DNA of 27,293 bases from a virus. The DNA lies in IMG/VR virus record IMGVR_UViG_3300030116_007744, positions 1 to 27,293 of that record; one strand, 5' to 3'. A program made the translations under genes and the position numbers. Of the stretch, positions 13,528 to 22,340 are shown piece after piece (position 1 is the stretch's first letter; every line of letters begins with the position of its first letter). Below the pieces are notes generated by a model. It was given only the letters and a program-made list of their open reading frames with translations, did no database searches and was not told the DNA's origin.

Positions 13528-16146
13528 ATGGTCCAAAGAATAATCGACATAGGTAATCTCGCTGACGACGGTTCAGGCGATACTATAAGATCCGCAGGTG
13601 CTAAATTAAACCGTAATTTTGCGGAGGTTTATGCATTTGACAACGTAGCATCAGATCTCAGTTTTGACGGCAACACAATCAAAACCACAGTGTCCAATGC
13701 TGACTTGGAAATTTTACCCAGTGGCACAGGCTCTGTTGTGTTTCCAGGCATAAGATTCAACGATAACAACATAGAAATATTACACAGCAACAATGATTTT
13801 AAAATAGAAGCCAATGGTTCTGGAAGGGTGGTGATTGAAGGACTTGGATTTGGGGGCACATCAATCAGTTCAAGCGATTCCAGTTTCATCAACATCAACG
13901 AAAATTTAATTGTGGATGGCACTTTGTCTGGCACTTCCACAGCGTCTATTGGCGGCACATTTAACTCTGCCACAGGATCAAGTTTTGGCACACTGACACT
14001 GGCCAACGGATCAATCACCGACAGCAGTGGCACAATTTCGTTTGGCGATGACAATGTCACAACCACAGGCACGTTGACAGGTGGCACAGGCTCAAACTTT
14101 GGCAATCTCACATTGGCCAATGGATCCGTCACAGACAGTGGTGGCACAATCAGTTTTGGCAATGAAAATCTTTCATCCACAGGAACTTTGGACGTTTCTG
14201 GTCTTAGCACTTTTGGCTCTGTGGGCACCACAGGATCTATTTCTCTGGCAGGCACTGCCACAATTGACAACTTGACATTCAATGACAACATCATTGCCAC
14301 CAGTTCAAATGCGGATCTAAGATTGACTCCGGGTGGTACAGGCGTGGTTGCTGTGAGCAATTTAACCATTGATTCCAGTATCAATCTCACAGACAATGTA
14401 ATCAAAGTCACAAATACCAATGCCGCTTTGGAATTGAAAACAAACGGCACAGGTAAAATTGTTTTTGGATCTATAGATCTTGATGGAGGCACAGTTGACA
14501 ATGTGGTGATTGGTGCAGACTCTCCGGCCGCAGGTACTTTTACTTCAATAACACTTGATCCTGTGGGATCTGGCACTGTCAGCACTCCTGCTGTATTAAT
14601 TACAGGAAATCAAATCACTGGTAGGCGTTCAAATGAAAATGTTGAATTTGCCGCTAACGGATCAGGCAATGTAATTGTGAATGGATTCACACTGCCCAAT
14701 GCAGACGGTAGCGTTGGACAACTTTTAAAAACCAACGGTAGTGGTGTATTGACTTTTGAGTCATCACCTTTGTTGTTGGGACAGTCATTGATTTCTGATC
14801 AACAGGCCACAATAACTTTTAGAACATCAACAGAAATAGATGCTGTCACGGCCGTTGGCGGACACAACAGAATTGAATCAGGCACAGCGGTGATTGAAGA
14901 ATTTGCAACCAGCAAATACGACAGTGCGTTCTACTTGGCAGTTAACAGAGACGATGACAGTGATGAATTTGAGATTACCAAACATTCAGTGGTGCATGAC
15001 AATTCCAATGCATTTATCACTTCCACGATCAATGCAAAAACTGGCACAAACAATCATATCATCACCAGTGTTGATATCAGTGACAGCAAATTTAGACTGA
15101 AAGGCACAGGAAGCAGTTCGCAATCCAGCATGAGTTATTACAGAATAGGCTTGGGTGACAACGATTCCACAGGGTACAGCGGGGAGGACGAAGCCGCTGT
15201 GGTCATCAACACAGATGTAGACAGTGCCAGCGAGGTGATAGACAGTTTCGCACATGCCGACTTTAGAGGAGCAAAATATTTTATATCCGTAAACAACGAT
15301 TCAAAAACTGAAATTTCCAATCTAGAAGCACTGGTTGTACACAACGGATCTGATGCATTCATATCTGTTTACAATGTGGTCAACACCGGCAACAATGATT
15401 TGATCACACTGACCGCGGCGATCAATGGCAGTAACTTGGAAGTGTCAGCGTCTGGACTGGAACCTAATCTAAGAGTCCACGCCTATAGAATAAGGCTTGC
15501 GGACGACGAAGCAGACAGAAGTTCAACTAATATCAATGTCATAGGAGAGGTCACAGTTTCAAGTTCAACAACCACACTGGACACTTTTGACACAGGCACA
15601 TATCAAGCGGCACATTATATTATAGTTGGTCACAACGCCTCAGAAGGACATTCATCAATAACGGAAGCGGCAGTTGTCAGTGACGGGACCAACGCGTTCG
15701 TGACACAGTACGGTCAAGTGTCGTCAAAAAGCACAGATCAGATTTTGTTGTCAGTGGGACACGCAGGCACAACCACAACACTGTCAGCAACTTCAACATC
15801 GGGCGGATCCACAGTGTTGAACGCATACAGAATTAACCTAGCCAGAGCGGCAGGTGCATCCTCTGCCACAGTGGTCATTGACGAAATCAGTGCCACGGAT
15901 TTTAGAGCGGCCAAGTACAATGTTCAGGTGGTAGACACTATTGCAAGTGAATTTGAATTGTACGAAGCAAATATTGTGCATGACGGAACAAATGCATACA
16001 TTTCCACATTCGGCAACATTGGAAATTCCACTGATCTTATCACACCCACTGCAGATGTAAGTGGCGGAAATCTTAGATTCAAGGGAACAATAAATAGTGT
16101 TAACGATAAGGTTGTAACAGTATTAAGAAGACAATTAAACATATAG
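13528..16146 (+). CDS. Repetitive tail-fibre / virion structural protein, 872 aa
   Basis: Begins with the shared anchor (RIIDIGNLADDGSGDTIRSA, then KLNRNFAEVY, residues 3-36). A beta-repeat region follows, including two 38-residue tandem units (bases 13975-14202, core LTLANGSITDSSGT), then an ADGSVGQLLKTNGSG hinge at about residues 391-405. The C-terminal 430 residues consist of four tandem modules of about 100-115 residues beginning near 455, 570, 684 and 782, each with the pattern F(R)xAKYxIxV, then VVHDGTNAFIS, then DIxxSxLRLxxT and YRIxL. No catalytic motif. Expected to be an elongated trimeric fibre with a distal multi-domain region. It has its own late-like box. The long antisense open frames opposite it are codon-composition artefacts. 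Confidence 0.88.
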   Translation: MVQRIIDIGNLADDGSGDTIRSAGAKLNRNFAEVYAFDNVASDLSFDGNTIKTTVSNADLEILPSGTGSVVFPGIRFNDNNIEILHSNNDFKIEANGSGRVVIEGLGFGGTSISSSDSSFININENLIVDGTLSGTSTASIGGTFNSATGSSFGTLTLANGSITDSSGTISFGDDNVTTTGTLTGGTGSNFGNLTLANGSVTDSGGTISFGNENLSSTGTLDVSGLSTFGSVGTTGSISLAGTATIDNLTFNDNIIATSSNADLRLTPGGTGVVAVSNLTIDSSINLTDNVIKVTNTNAALELKTNGTGKIVFGSIDLDGGTVDNVVIGADSPAAGTFTSITLDPVGSGTVSTPAVLITGNQITGRRSNENVEFAANGSGNVIVNGFTLPNADGSVGQLLKTNGSGVLTFESSPLLLGQSLISDQQATITFRTSTEIDAVTAVGGHNRIESGTAVIEEFATSKYDSAFYLAVNRDDDSDEFEITKHSVVHDNSNAFITSTINAKTGTNNHIITSVDISDSKFRLKGTGSSSQSSMSYYRIGLGDNDSTGYSGEDEAAVVINTDVDSASEVIDSFAHADFRGAKYFISVNNDSKTEISNLEALVVHNGSDAFISVYNVVNTGNNDLITLTAAINGSNLEVSASGLEPNLRVHAYRIRLADDEADRSSTNINVIGEVTVSSSTTTLDTFDTGTYQAAHYIIVGHNASEGHSSITEAAVVSDGTNAFVTQYGQVSSKSTDQILLSVGHAGTTTTLSATSTSGGSTVLNAYRINLARAAGASSATVVIDEISATDFRAAKYNVQVVDTIASEFELYEANIVHDGTNAYISTFGNIGNSTDLITPTADVSGGNLRFKGTINSVNDKVVTVLRRQLNI
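13975..14202 (+). repeat. Two 114-bp tandem units (38 codons each) in the 872-aa fibre gene
   Basis: Units 13975-14088 and 14089-14202. Core ANGS(I/V)TDSxGTISFGxxN. The same unit occurs twice in the next gene (16598-16825), also with a 114-bp period. Confidence 0.85.
14890..16143 (+). repeat. Four tandem C-terminal adhesin-like modules
   Basis: Approximate module starts are 14890, 15235, 15577 and 15871. A fifth copy forms the C-terminus of the next gene (about 17400-17719). Protein similarity is clear; DNA similarity is low. Confidence 0.75.
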
Positions 16147-16147
16147 T

Positions 16148-17722
16148 ATGGCAAGACAAGAATTAAACATTGGAACTAACGCAAACGACGGAACAGGTGA
16201 TACTTTACGTAACGCCATGATCAAAGTGAACGAGATGTTCACAGAGATATACAATTCACCTGGAGTCAGTACCACAGCACTGTCTTTGAATGACAACACA
16301 ATATCAGCAATACGAAGCAATGATGACATTGTGTTTGAACCTGCTGGCACAGGTGTAATTAAATTTCCAGCAATACAAATAAACGACAATAACATACAAG
16401 GACTGAGATCCAACGAAGACATCAATCTTTTACCTGCAGGCACAGGCAAGGTATTGTTTGGGGCAATTCAAATCAACGGCACCAGCCTAAGTAGCACTGA
16501 TTCCACCACAATCAATATCAATGATGGTTTGATAGTAGATGGCACAATTACCACTACGGGTTCAGCATCAATCACAGGCGCCTTATCAGCAGGCACTGGC
16601 TCAACTGTGGGTAATCTTACACTGGCCAACGGATCAATCACAGACAGTGGAGGCACAATTGATTTTGGAGATGAAAACTTAACCAGCACAGGCACAATCA
16701 CTGCGGCCACCGGTTCCACTATTGGAAACCTCACACTGGCCAACGGATCAATCACAGACAGTGGTGGTGCCATCAGTTTTGGAGACGAAAATTTAAGCAC
16801 CACAGGAACACTCACGGTAGACGGACTATCCACTCTTGGCAGTGTGACTGTGACAGGTGCAACCACAATGGCAGGCACTGTCACAATAGATAATTTAACA
16901 TTCAACGACAACATTATCTCATCCACATCAAATGCCGATATTAGACTTGAACCAGGTGGCACAGGTGCAGTGGTAGTAGATAGCCTCACTGTTGACAGCA
17001 ACATCAACATCACAGACAACATCATTAAGACCACAGTATCAAACTCAAATTTAGAACTTCAACCCAGTGGCACAGGCACAGTGATAGTACACAGTGATCT
17101 TGACATCGATGGCGGAACAATAGATGGCACTGTGATTGGTGGCTCAACGCCAGCCGCAGGAACGTTCACTTCTGTTGATACTACTTCGTCTGTCACAATA
17201 GACGGCATCACAATCAGCGATAACACCATATCAACAAATGCATCAAACAGTCCACTGGAATTGACAGGTAACGGCACAGGTGGGGTCACAATCAGTGGTT
17301 TCACATTCCCAACCTCCGACGGAAGTAGTGGACAATTCATGACAACAAATGGATCAGGCCAACTGTCATTTGCCACAGCAGGTGTTTCATTGAATCATAC
17401 CTCAATAGCAGATGCCAGTGTCAGTGTCAGTAGTTCAGCCACAACAAACCTAGACACTTTTGCCAAAGCAACATTTAGAAGTGCCAAATACTTTATCAGT
17501 GCTGTTGATGCCACAAACGGCAGACACGAAATAGTTGAAGCCAATGTAACCCATGATGGAACAAATGCGTATGTGGCCACTTTTGGGTCAACTTCTAGTT
17601 CCGCTACAGGATTGACTGTGTTCAGTGCAGACATAAGTGGCAGTGATGTGAGATTACGAGTCACAAACATATCAGATAATGCCACAGTTTTTAAATTTCA
17701 AAGAGTTGCAATTAATGTGTAA
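16148..17722 (+). CDS. Repetitive tail-fibre / virion structural protein, 524 aa
   Basis: Starts one base after the previous stop. Shared anchor ELNIGTNANDGTGDTLRNA, then MIKVNEMFTEIY (residues 4-35). The body repeats GTGxVxFxxIQIN-type units and carries the same 38-residue tandem pair as the 872-aa protein (bases 16598-16711 and 16712-16825). A DGSSGQFMTTNGSG hinge is followed by one copy of the C-terminal module (LDTFAKATFRSAKYFISA, then EANVTHDGTNAYVATF), so it looks like a shortened version of the previous fibre with one instead of four distal modules. No strong ribosome site is visible, so it may depend on re-initiation from the upstream gene. Confidence 0.88.
   Translation: MARQELNIGTNANDGTGDTLRNAMIKVNEMFTEIYNSPGVSTTALSLNDNTISAIRSNDDIVFEPAGTGVIKFPAIQINDNNIQGLRSNEDINLLPAGTGKVLFGAIQINGTSLSSTDSTTININDGLIVDGTITTTGSASITGALSAGTGSTVGNLTLANGSITDSGGTIDFGDENLTSTGTITAATGSTIGNLTLANGSITDSGGAISFGDENLSTTGTLTVDGLSTLGSVTVTGATTMAGTVTIDNLTFNDNIISSTSNADIRLEPGGTGAVVVDSLTVDSNINITDNIIKTTVSNSNLELQPSGTGTVIVHSDLDIDGGTIDGTVIGGSTPAAGTFTSVDTTSSVTIDGITISDNTISTNASNSPLELTGNGTGGVTISGFTFPTSDGSSGQFMTTNGSGQLSFATAGVSLNHTSIADASVSVSSSATTNLDTFAKATFRSAKYFISAVDATNGRHEIVEANVTHDGTNAYVATFGSTSSSATGLTVFSADISGSDVRLRVTNISDNATVFKFQRVAINV
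16598..16825 (+). repeat. Two 114-bp tandem units in the 524-aa fibre gene
   Basis: Units 16598-16711 and 16712-16825. The stretch from the ACTGGCCAACGG core through GACAGTGG is identical between the two copies over about 30 bases, much more similar than neighbouring repeats, which suggests recent homogenisation. Confidence 0.85.
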
Positions 17723-17749
17723 CAATTACATTCGGTTTATAAAATCTAG

Positions 17750-17757
17750 TATAAATA
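17750..17757 (+). promoter_or_regulatory. Perfect T4-late-type promoter box TATAAATA
   Basis: Exact TATAAATA, ending seven bases before the ATG at 17765. T4 late transcripts start about six bases after this box, so the mRNA would begin within one or two bases of the start codon. Confidence 0.65.
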
Positions 17758-17764
17758 ATAGCAA

Positions 17765-18913
17765 ATGGCAAAGCAAACAATCAACATAGGTTCAAGTGCA
17801 AACGACGGTACAGGTGATCCGTTAAGAACAGCATTTGATAAAATCAACGATAACTTTAACGAATTATATGGTGCAGATGATGATGCAACAAATTTTGTGG
17901 TTGAGGACACAACACCGCAACTAGGTGGTGACCTTGACGTCAACGGCAAAAGAATTACGTCTGCTAGATCCAATGAAGATATTATTTTATTACCAAACGG
18001 AACAGGTGGAGTAGTAGCGTCAGCAGTAAGAATTTTTGGCACTACAATCAGTGCAGATGATTCATCATTGATCACAGTGGCAGAAGGCTTACAGATTAAT
18101 GGTGCTACAAATATGAGTGGTGCTTTAACAGGAACTTCAGGCAGTTTCAGCACAACTTTGGGTGTAACTGGAGCAACAACATTATCAAGCACACTTGCGG
18201 TAACAGGAACAAGCACACTCACAGGCGCATTGACGGTGAACGACAGTGTGACAGCCACAAGTTTAACCACAAACACAATTTCATCAAATGGAACTAATGC
18301 TGATCTTTCAATTCAACCAAGCGGTACAGGTGACGTTTTAATCAGTGCTTTAAGAGTAAACGGAACAACTTTAGATTCAAGTGATTCTTCAAAGGTAACC
18401 ATAGCAGAACCGGTGGACATCACAGGAGCCACAAGTGTTGCAGGCTTATTGACAGCGGCTGGAGGGTTTAAACCGGCCATACACACATTCACTGCCACAG
18501 ATTCAATCACAGAAACTGAACATGCAGGTAGAACTTTACTGTTAGGTGAAGTAGGTGGAAATGCCAATGTAGTACTAACATTGCCTGATGCGTCCGGTTC
18601 AGGTAACATTTATCATTTCATAGTCAGTGTAGCCATGGGCGGATCAACAACTTACAAAATTCAGGCACCTGATGCAGACAACACATTCGCAGGACAAGTG
18701 ATGTATCTTGACGAAGACGGTACCGCAGTTACTTCATTTCCAACAGTGGCGGCATCAGACACAGTAACACTCAACAGCGGCACACAAGGTGGCCTAGTAG
18801 GTGACACAATCACATTCATTGACATAGCCACAGACAAATACGCTGTTTCAGGCCAAATGAGGGTAGCGGCAGGCGCCAATCCAGCAACTCCATTCAGTGC
18901 TGACGTTTCATAA
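17765..18913 (+). CDS. Tail-fibre / virion structural protein with shared anchor, 382 aa
   Basis: Shared anchor QTINIGSSANDGTGDPLRTA, then KINDNFNELYGA (residues 3-38), then a TPQLGGDLDVNGKRI module typical of phage fibres, two SNEDIILLPNGTGGV-type units, Ser/Thr-rich beta repeats with alternate GALTGTSGSFSTTLGVTGAT motifs, and a distinct C-terminal domain from about residue 238 (FKPAIHTFTATDSITETEHA to the end). The C-terminal domain is not shared with the other fibres of the block and may be the receptor-contact or trimerisation part. It follows the only perfect TATAAATA box in the window. Confidence 0.87.
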   Translation: MAKQTINIGSSANDGTGDPLRTAFDKINDNFNELYGADDDATNFVVEDTTPQLGGDLDVNGKRITSARSNEDIILLPNGTGGVVASAVRIFGTTISADDSSLITVAEGLQINGATNMSGALTGTSGSFSTTLGVTGATTLSSTLAVTGTSTLTGALTVNDSVTATSLTTNTISSNGTNADLSIQPSGTGDVLISALRVNGTTLDSSDSSKVTIAEPVDITGATSVAGLLTAAGGFKPAIHTFTATDSITETEHAGRTLLLGEVGGNANVVLTLPDASGSGNIYHFIVSVAMGGSTTYKIQAPDADNTFAGQVMYLDEDGTAVTSFPTVAASDTVTLNSGTQGGLVGDTITFIDIATDKYAVSGQMRVAAGANPATPFSADVS

Positions 18914-18928
18914 TAGTCCGTAAATTAC

Positions 18929-18936
18929 CATAAATA
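18929..18936 (+). promoter_or_regulatory. Late-promoter-like box CATAAATA with a normal leader
   Basis: Ends 21 bases before the ATG at 18958, followed by a Shine-Dalgarno GAAGGAG at 18941-18947. This is the one late-like box with room for an ordinary leader. Confidence 0.6.
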
Positions 18937-18957
18937 CCACGAAGGAGTAAGTTTTTT

Positions 18958-21501
18958 ATGTCAACACCGGTGTGGACAACCACAGCAGGTAAAATTGCGT
19001 CTATTGACGAACAAGCGGCATTTTCAGTGCAACTGGAAGCCAACACGTCCGATAGTACGACTATTGCTTACTCTCTATTATCAGGAAGCCTACCTTCAGG
19101 AATGGAACTTACTTCAACAGGCTTACTGACAGGAATTCCAGCCGAGGTTTACAAAAGAACCAGATACACCTTTGTGGTTCGTGCCACGGCTGGAACACAA
19201 ATTACAGATAGAACTTTTTATCTTGACGTAGAGGGCGCAGATGCTCCAGTTTTTACCACTGTGTCTGGACAGATACAAATTGAAGACAGCACCAGAGCAG
19301 ATCTTTATTGGATACTCGATGGGGAAGAAATAGGTTATCAATTACAAGTCACTGACTCAGATACTAGAGCAGGACAAGAACTTCAATTCGAAATAGTTCA
19401 AGGTTCATTACCACCTGGAGTCAGTATGAGTTCAAGTGGATACATTTCTGGGATAGTGCAACTTTTGCCAACAGATCCTGCCCAAACTAGAGGTGGTTAT
19501 GACAATTTGCTTGGCGCATACGATGACGAAGTTTATGATTACACTTTGAACACTATAAGCGTCAGTAAAAACTATGACTTTGTAGTCCGAGTATCAGATG
19601 GCACATCTGCTGTTGAACAAAACAACAGTATATTTGTATACAGTGCAAACTACTGGAGGGTATCTAATTCTGAGATCACTATAGATAAAGACAACATCAA
19701 CGGCATTCCGTTGACTATGGATCAATTTGCACAAACAATGGACTTCACAGCGATAAGAAGACCAGTGTTTACGACAGGAGGCGATCTTGGAACTTTCAGA
19801 CATGATAACAATGTTGCCATTGCAATTGATGTAAGTGATTTTGATCCGCTTCAGAATGATCTAGAATATACAATACAAGCCGGTTCATTGCCAACTGGAC
19901 TTTCAATTAATATCAACACAGGAGAAATAAGCGGCCAATTAGCACCACAATCTGCTGTTGAGACAGATTTTGAATTTACTATTAGAGCAAATAGAACAGT
20001 CAATACCGATGACAGTTCCGTCACTAACGTGTTCACTGATAAAGTGTTCACAATGAAAGTAATTGGTGAGATTGATATTGGTATAGCATTTACAACAGAC
20101 ACTAATGTTGGCACTCTACACGCAGATCAACCTAGTACCTTAGGAGTGGTTGCCGTAGCAGAAAACACAAATAGAGTACTATCTTACACAGTCACAGCAG
20201 GCTCTTTACCGCCTGGCATAACATTATCTGAACAAGGTAACTTGTTAGGAACTATAGATCCCGAAGACTTTTTAGATAGCACACGCACCTTTACATTTAC
20301 AGTCAGAGTAAGCGATCAATATCAAGATGCGGCCACTTCTAAAGAATTTAATGTCACTGTGGATATTCCACTGACAACAATAAGATATGGAAATTTACAA
20401 GGCGAAGCAACCAGTTTAATAGATCAAAATATTTTTTATAATTTAGCACAAGATCCATCGATTAACAGCACTGAAAATATTTACAGAACCGAAGATGAAA
20501 ATTTTGGATTTAAATTGAAACCTGAGATGTTAATGCTGTCAGGATTGGAAGCACAAACATTGAAAATATTCCAGCAACAGATGGATCAAAATCATGCACC
20601 AAAAACCCTATATTTTGGAGATATTAAAACAGCAAGAGCAGTAGAAGATGGTACAACCAAATACGAAGTTGTATACCTTGAGATAAAAGATAGATTAGTA
20701 AACAATTCTGGAAGTGCAATTAGTAGTGCTATTAATGTAAGAACGGATATTGAGCAACCTATGTTGGGACCTAGAGCAGGATCATCTAATCTCACAGCGG
20801 ATGCCAATGAAGTTAATGTGACCACCGGAGGTGGATTAAGTTTTACAACATCAGGATCAAAAATAAGGTTTGTTAATCCACTAACATCAGACATTGATTT
20901 TGTGTCCACTCTGTTTCCAAATGCAGTAGAAAATATGCGTAATCGGATGAAGAGTCTTGGACATAAAGAATACACATATTTGCCTTTATGGATGAAGTCA
21001 ACACAAATAGGGGATCTAGCACCTTTGGGATTTGTGTTAGCAGTTCCAATTTGTTATTGTAATCCTGGCAAAAGTGCTTTGGTAAAGAAAAGAATAGAAG
21101 ACAAAAACTTAGATTTCAAAAAAATAGATTTCATAATAGATAGATATCTTATATCAAGAAGTAAAGTGACGCCTACAAAGTTTACTGCTGACGGAAGCAC
21201 AACCACTTTTGTGTTAGATGAATTAGTACACGACGAAGATATTTTAGTAAAAGAAGGCGACAAAACTGTTTTTGTTGGTGAATGTGTCAAAGCATCTGGC
21301 TTTAGGGGAAAAATTAAACCAACAGCGGACTTCATAACCAGAAGTGCTGATCACGAATTTGGTATTGAACTGTCTCATGATATACCTAATGAAAAAACAA
21401 CAATAACTTTTGTAAAAGAAACTCCGGCTAACGGAACAATAATAACAGTCAATAGATCCGACGCTAAATATTTGAAATTTAAGAATAAAGGAATATTTTA
21501 A
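18958..21501 (+). CDS. Large virion protein with four putative Ig (He_PIG-like) domains
   Basis: 847 aa. Four copies of the putative-Ig signature GSLPxG...G.(I/L).G occur near residues 46, 147, 306 and 414, each in a domain of about 95-130 residues ending in FTFTVRVSD-like strands, the pattern of He_PIG/cadherin-like beta sandwiches of surface adhesins. From about residue 470 the sequence changes to a different, more globular region (ENFGFKLKPEMLMLSGLEA, YLPLWMKSTQIGDLAPLGF, CNPGKSALVKKRIEDKNLDF) that probably binds the virion, perhaps at the baseplate or tail. No signal peptide. Its stop overlaps the next ATG (TAATG), so the downstream anchor protein is probably made with it. Confidence 0.85.
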   Translation: MSTPVWTTTAGKIASIDEQAAFSVQLEANTSDSTTIAYSLLSGSLPSGMELTSTGLLTGIPAEVYKRTRYTFVVRATAGTQITDRTFYLDVEGADAPVFTTVSGQIQIEDSTRADLYWILDGEEIGYQLQVTDSDTRAGQELQFEIVQGSLPPGVSMSSSGYISGIVQLLPTDPAQTRGGYDNLLGAYDDEVYDYTLNTISVSKNYDFVVRVSDGTSAVEQNNSIFVYSANYWRVSNSEITIDKDNINGIPLTMDQFAQTMDFTAIRRPVFTTGGDLGTFRHDNNVAIAIDVSDFDPLQNDLEYTIQAGSLPTGLSININTGEISGQLAPQSAVETDFEFTIRANRTVNTDDSSVTNVFTDKVFTMKVIGEIDIGIAFTTDTNVGTLHADQPSTLGVVAVAENTNRVLSYTVTAGSLPPGITLSEQGNLLGTIDPEDFLDSTRTFTFTVRVSDQYQDAATSKEFNVTVDIPLTTIRYGNLQGEATSLIDQNIFYNLAQDPSINSTENIYRTEDENFGFKLKPEMLMLSGLEAQTLKIFQQQMDQNHAPKTLYFGDIKTARAVEDGTTKYEVVYLEIKDRLVNNSGSAISSAINVRTDIEQPMLGPRAGSSNLTADANEVNVTTGGGLSFTTSGSKIRFVNPLTSDIDFVSTLFPNAVENMRNRMKSLGHKEYTYLPLWMKSTQIGDLAPLGFVLAVPICYCNPGKSALVKKRIEDKNLDFKKIDFIIDRYLISRSKVTPTKFTADGSTTTFVLDELVHDEDILVKEGDKTVFVGECVKASGFRGKIKPTADFITRSADHEFGIELSHDIPNEKTTITFVKETPANGTIITVNRSDAKYLKFKNKGIF

Positions 21502-22064
21502 TGGCTAGTAAAATTGAAACAAACAATATTGATGGAACATATCCTGTAGCAGGACAAGACAACAGTAGTCAAGGAATGCGTGATAATTTCACTGCTATTA
21601 AAACTGCATTTACAGAAGCCAAAACTGAAATTGAAGATTTGCAAACAAACAAAGCCAATTTAAATGCTGAATCTGATTTTACCGACAATATTATAAAAAG
21701 AGCAGTTCTTAAAGACACATCTGCAACTGTCTTTGCTCATGGCACAGTTTCAGGCATAGTAAATTTGAATCATGAAAACGGTCATTACCAAACCATGACC
21801 ACTAGTGGGGCAATCTCTCTCGGGTTTATAAATTTTCCAACTAGTGGAGAACTAGGCAGAATTATTTTAGATATAACATATAACGCAGTAGCAGACACAC
21901 TTACCATACCATCTAGTGTAATAGTATCTGGTAATGTAAGCGGTGGTGATGGCAGTTCAGACACAATTACTGCACCAACTTCGGGTAGATATCTATATGA
22001 GTTTATGTCGCCTGATAATGGCACAACAATTTTAATGCACCAGTTAGGAAACAACTACATCTAA
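21501..22064 (+). CDS. Small virion protein with diverged fibre anchor
   Basis: 187 aa. N-terminus NNIDGTYPVAGQDNSSQGMR, then DNFTAIKTAF, is a diverged form of the anchor found in the fibre genes (conserved Gly-rich strand, a short helix, then NF.AIK). A coiled-coil-like stretch (AKTEIEDLQTNKANLNAE) follows, then a beta-rich C-terminal domain. It is translationally coupled to the Ig-domain protein. Probably a short fibre, a chaperone-like partner or a linker. No catalytic motif. Confidence 0.75.
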   Translation: MASKIETNNIDGTYPVAGQDNSSQGMRDNFTAIKTAFTEAKTEIEDLQTNKANLNAESDFTDNIIKRAVLKDTSATVFAHGTVSGIVNLNHENGHYQTMTTSGAISLGFINFPTSGELGRIILDITYNAVADTLTIPSSVIVSGNVSGGDGSSDTITAPTSGRYLYEFMSPDNGTTILMHQLGNNYI

Positions 22065-22076
22065 TAGGAGGTAGTA

Positions 22077-22328
22077 ATGTACTTTCATCCATTACAAGAA
22101 GAAATAGGCAACATGTCAGACGAAGACATTTCAAAACGTATCAAAGAGTTGTCTCGAAAAGTTGCCATAGCCAGACGTGGACGTAATCCAGAACTGCTGG
22201 CAAATCTACAACAGGCCTTACTGACATATCAAGATGCTATACGCCAACGCAGAATTGAAAGTTGGCACGAAAACAGAAAAAAATTACGTAACGAACCAGA
22301 TCTTGGCGATTTGATCAACATAGAGTAG
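22077..22328 (+). CDS. Small helical phage protein
   Basis: 83 aa, highly charged helix (SDEDISKRIKELSRKVAIAR; LLANLQQALLTYQDAIRQRR), soluble, probably a coiled coil. A strong Shine-Dalgarno AGGAGGT at 22066-22072 sets the ATG at 22077. Family not recognised. Its place between fibre and small genes suggests a late virion or assembly role, but this is only context. Confidence 0.75.
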   Translation: MYFHPLQEEIGNMSDEDISKRIKELSRKVAIARRGRNPELLANLQQALLTYQDAIRQRRIESWHENRKKLRNEPDLGDLINIE

Positions 22329-22340
22329 TAAGTATTTGTG

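Noticed and set aside
13629-14585. Long antisense open frame (318 codons) opposite the 872-aa fibre gene
   Set aside because: The sense gene has clear fibre features, and its Thr/Ser/Gly/Asn codon pattern removes stop codons from the opposite strand. Similar antisense frames occur opposite all fibre genes (e.g. 16468-17034 and 11330-11758), have Val/Pro/Leu-rich sequences without domain logic and lack ribosome sites.
13975-16825. CRISPR array
   Set aside because: The repeats are in-frame coding repeats with no unique spacers of fixed length and no cas genes.
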